Below are positions 62,389 through 64,000 of a DNA stretch of 64,000 nt, in pieces; within the stretch, counting starts at the first letter, position 1; every line of letters begins with the position of its first letter. The stretch is from positions 4,588,001 to 4,652,000 of the forward strand of contig NZ_CP016172.1 in NCBI RefSeq assembly GCF_001676725.1. The letters run 5' to 3'. The notes beneath the pieces were generated by a model. That model ran no database searches. It saw nothing but the letters and a program-made list of their open reading frames with translations, and was not told where the DNA came from. The position numbers were made by a program, and so were the translations under genes. The DNA comes from Bordetella flabilis (lineage in GTDB: Bacteria; Pseudomonadota; Gammaproteobacteria; Burkholderiales; Burkholderiaceae_B).

Positions 62389-63297
62389 TCATCCCGCCTT
62401 GCGCGGCGCGAGCGCCTTGTTGAAATCGCAGGTGCTCCGGGCAAGATCGGCAACAGTCGAGTGGAATTCCGTCATGGCGCCGATGTGCATGAGCAGCACG
62501 TACTGCAAGCTCGGGGCGCCGATGGGGATCTTCAGTTCCCGAAGCAGGCCGGATGCCATGCCCTGCGCGGCAACCGCGCGTGGCAGGCTCGCAATGCCCA
62601 GGCCCGCGGCACAGATCCCCGCGAGGGCGGCCAGGCTGTCGCTCTGGATCGAATTGGCCAGCTTGACGCCTCGCTCCACCAACCAATTCTCGGTCTGGGT
62701 GCCGCCTCCCTGCGATCGTCCCTGCAGCAGCACGGTCTGCCGTTCGAACTCGGCCAGTTTCAGCGAACCAGGGAGCGGAGCGTCCACCGCGCAATACCAG
62801 CCGCATTTGGCTACGCCTATCGGTAGGCGAACCATATTGTGGGAGCGGACTGACTCCATGATGACCGCCGCATCCAACTGCCCATCCTGCATCAACGCGT
62901 GCAGGCCGACCGATGCGCCTACTTTCAAGTCCAGGCGCAGTCCGGGATAACGGGCCTTGAGCGCTGCGATGAAGGCTCCGAGCCAGGTGACGGCGGATAA
63001 CTCGGTGACTCCGAGCCTGAGCGTAGGCGCGAGCAGATCCGCGCCGCCGAAGCGGTCCAGCAGGTTCATCCGCTGCCGCAGGATTGCCCGCGCGTGCAGC
63101 AGGACCTCCTGCCCCTTCAATGTCAATCTCGCGGCGCGACGGTCACGGTTGAACAGCGGCTGTGCGAAGCCTTGTTCGAACTCATGGATCAAGCGCGAAA
63201 TGCCGGATTGGGACGTGCCGAGATTTCGCGCGGCCTTTTCAAAAGATCCCATGTCGGCGACGGCGACGAAGGCTTCGAGTTCCCGGAAAGTGGTCAT
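62389..63297 (-). CDS. LysR-family regulator B (tandem pair)
   Basis: 302 residues; MTTFRELEAFVAVADMGSFE KAARNLGTSQSGISRLIHEF, then TLRLGVTELSAVTWLGAFIA, DGQLDAAVIMESVRSHNMVR and ALAGICAAGLGIASLPRAVA. ATG at 63297 with GGGG 8 bases before it (a GTG lies four codons upstream). Its GVTELSAVTWLGAF parallels regulator A's GLTEMVALTWFSDF, so the two look like ancient duplicates. It is divergent from the aminotransferase by about 120 bases. Confidence 0.9.
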   Translation of the reverse strand: MTTFRELEAFVAVADMGSFEKAARNLGTSQSGISRLIHEFEQGFAQPLFNRDRRAARLTLKGQEVLLHARAILRQRMNLLDRFGGADLLAPTLRLGVTELSAVTWLGAFIAALKARYPGLRLDLKVGASVGLHALMQDGQLDAAVIMESVRSHNMVRLPIGVAKCGWYCAVDAPLPGSLKLAEFERQTVLLQGRSQGGGTQTENWLVERGVKLANSIQSDSLAALAGICAAGLGIASLPRAVAAQGMASGLLRELKIPIGAPSLQYVLLMHIGAMTEFHSTVADLARSTCDFNKALAPRKAG

Positions 63298-63418
63298 CCT
63301 GGGAAACACCCCATGTTTTCATACCCGAATGGAATTATCCCACATCAATAAATATCGCTTTTCAGAATTCTTTGCCCTGCGGACAATCCTCTGAACAGTC
63401 TTCGTGGAGCGGGCCACT

Positions 63419-64000
63419 ATGCCTACACAACCCCAGATCATTGCCGACCGGCTCGGCCACGTGCAACCATCCGCCAGTGTCGCGGCGAAAGCGCGTGCCG
63501 ACGCGATGCGCGCCGCCGGCAGGGACATCATGGACTTCACGCTAGGCGAGCCGGACTTTCCCACGCCCGCCCATATCGTCCGGGCAGGCATGGCCGCATT
63601 GGAAAGCGGCCACACGCGCTACACGGCGTCCGCGGGAACGCCGGCGCTGCGCAGGGCGATAGCGGGCAAGCTGAAACGCGAGAACGGCCTTGAATTCGGC
63701 ATGGACGAGATCGTCGTGGGCAGCGGCGCGAAGCATGTGATCTTCAACGCATTGATGGCCACGGTGAATGCAGGCGACGAGGTTATCGTCCCGGCACCGT
63801 ACTGGGTGTCCTACCCGGAGATGGTTCTGATCAACGGCGGTGTGCCCGTGGCAGTGCAATGCCCGGCCGCGGCAGGCTTCAAGCTGACCGGCGCGCAGTT
63901 GCAGGCGGCGATCACGGAAAGGACGCGATGGGTCATTCTCAATACGCCCAGCAATCCGACGGGCGCCGTCTACGATCGCGCCGAACTCCGCGAATTGGCG
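63419..64000 (+). CDS. Class I/II PLP aminotransferase, 3' end beyond the window
   Basis: The first 194 residues, starting MPTQPQIIADRLGHVQPSAS with GGAG upstream. Fold type I features: FTLGEPDFPTPAHIVRAGMA, HTRYTASAGTPALRRAIAGK, VVGSGAKHVIFNALMATVNA, IVPAPYWVSYPEMV (Trp/Tyr stacking on PLP) and VILNTPSNPTGAVYDRAELR. It matches the aspartate/aromatic aminotransferase Igamma group. The PLP lysine is beyond base 64000. Divergent from the tandem LysR genes, one of which probably controls it. Confidence 0.92.
   Translation, partial: MPTQPQIIADRLGHVQPSASVAAKARADAMRAAGRDIMDFTLGEPDFPTPAHIVRAGMAALESGHTRYTASAGTPALRRAIAGKLKRENGLEFGMDEIVVGSGAKHVIFNALMATVNAGDEVIVPAPYWVSYPEMVLINGGVPVAVQCPAAAGFKLTGAQLQAAITERTRWVILNTPSNPTGAVYDRAELRELA

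Overview
The window is high-GC, densely packed betaproteobacterial DNA. Gene content and order point to the family Alcaligenaceae (Bordetella/Achromobacter-like). The evidence is the run dnaK, thioredoxin-like gene, grpE, hemH, hrcA, nadK, recN, fur, bamE, dapB, murB and tRNA-Gly, plus four orphan Bug/TctC periplasmic receptors, which are typical of that group. No transposase, integrase, phage gene or CRISPR array was seen. The species cannot be fixed from sequence alone.

Layout. (1) 1-10571 is core: the heat-shock block with two readable sigma-32 promoters, then NAD kinase/RecN, Fur, BamE, DapB, MurB and a tRNA-Gly(GCC). (2) 10752-12358 is a hipBA toxin-antitoxin pair just 3' of that tRNA. 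(3) 12891-43691 is a chain of small catabolic cassettes, most with their own regulator and several with a Bug receptor. They are: D-serine dehydratase/amidase/D-amino-acid oxidase-like (12891-19119); an enolase-superfamily dehydratase and three dehydrogenases under a GntR-FCD regulator (20251-27095); LysR/GlcG-like/MFS (27181-30249); a four-gene ECF sigma operon with a DUF305 protein and a beta-propeller (30401-33690); GntR-UTRA/methylaspartate ammonia-lyase-like/Bug/PrpD-like/MFS (33743-39557); and cupin/Bug/SDR/IclR (40386-43691). (4) 43779-48060 is a sugar ABC importer with an FGGY kinase. (5) 48617-54180 is urtABCDE (urea uptake) behind a sigma-54-type promoter. (6) A second, identical tRNA-Gly(GCC) lies at 54425, followed by a nitronate monooxygenase-like gene and an MFS pump of lower GC. 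(7) 58024-60891 is a classical autotransporter with an elaborate upstream region. (8) 61461-64000 holds two tandem LysR genes divergent from an aminotransferase cut by the window end.

How the genes work together. The core block handles protein folding, haem, NADP, repair, iron control, outer-membrane assembly, lysine/diaminopimelate and peptidoglycan. The accessory part reads as scavenging of organic acids, amino-acid derivatives, sugars and urea: a regulator, a high-affinity periplasmic receptor and two to four enzymes per cassette.

Most interesting: the methylaspartate ammonia-lyase homologue (34598-35839) keeps the metal ligands and Lys331 but appears to have lost the family's second catalytic base (His194) and a carboxylate-binding Gln172. 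It sits with a Bug receptor and a PrpD-family enzyme, which suggests an undescribed route for a C4/C5 amino dicarboxylate. Also notable are a shared 15-base operator-like motif at two promoters around the GntR-FCD gene, tandem NtrC-like sites before the urt sigma-54 promoter, an ECF promoter candidate before DUF305, and the A-tract, paired dyads and 41-bp tandem repeat upstream of the autotransporter.
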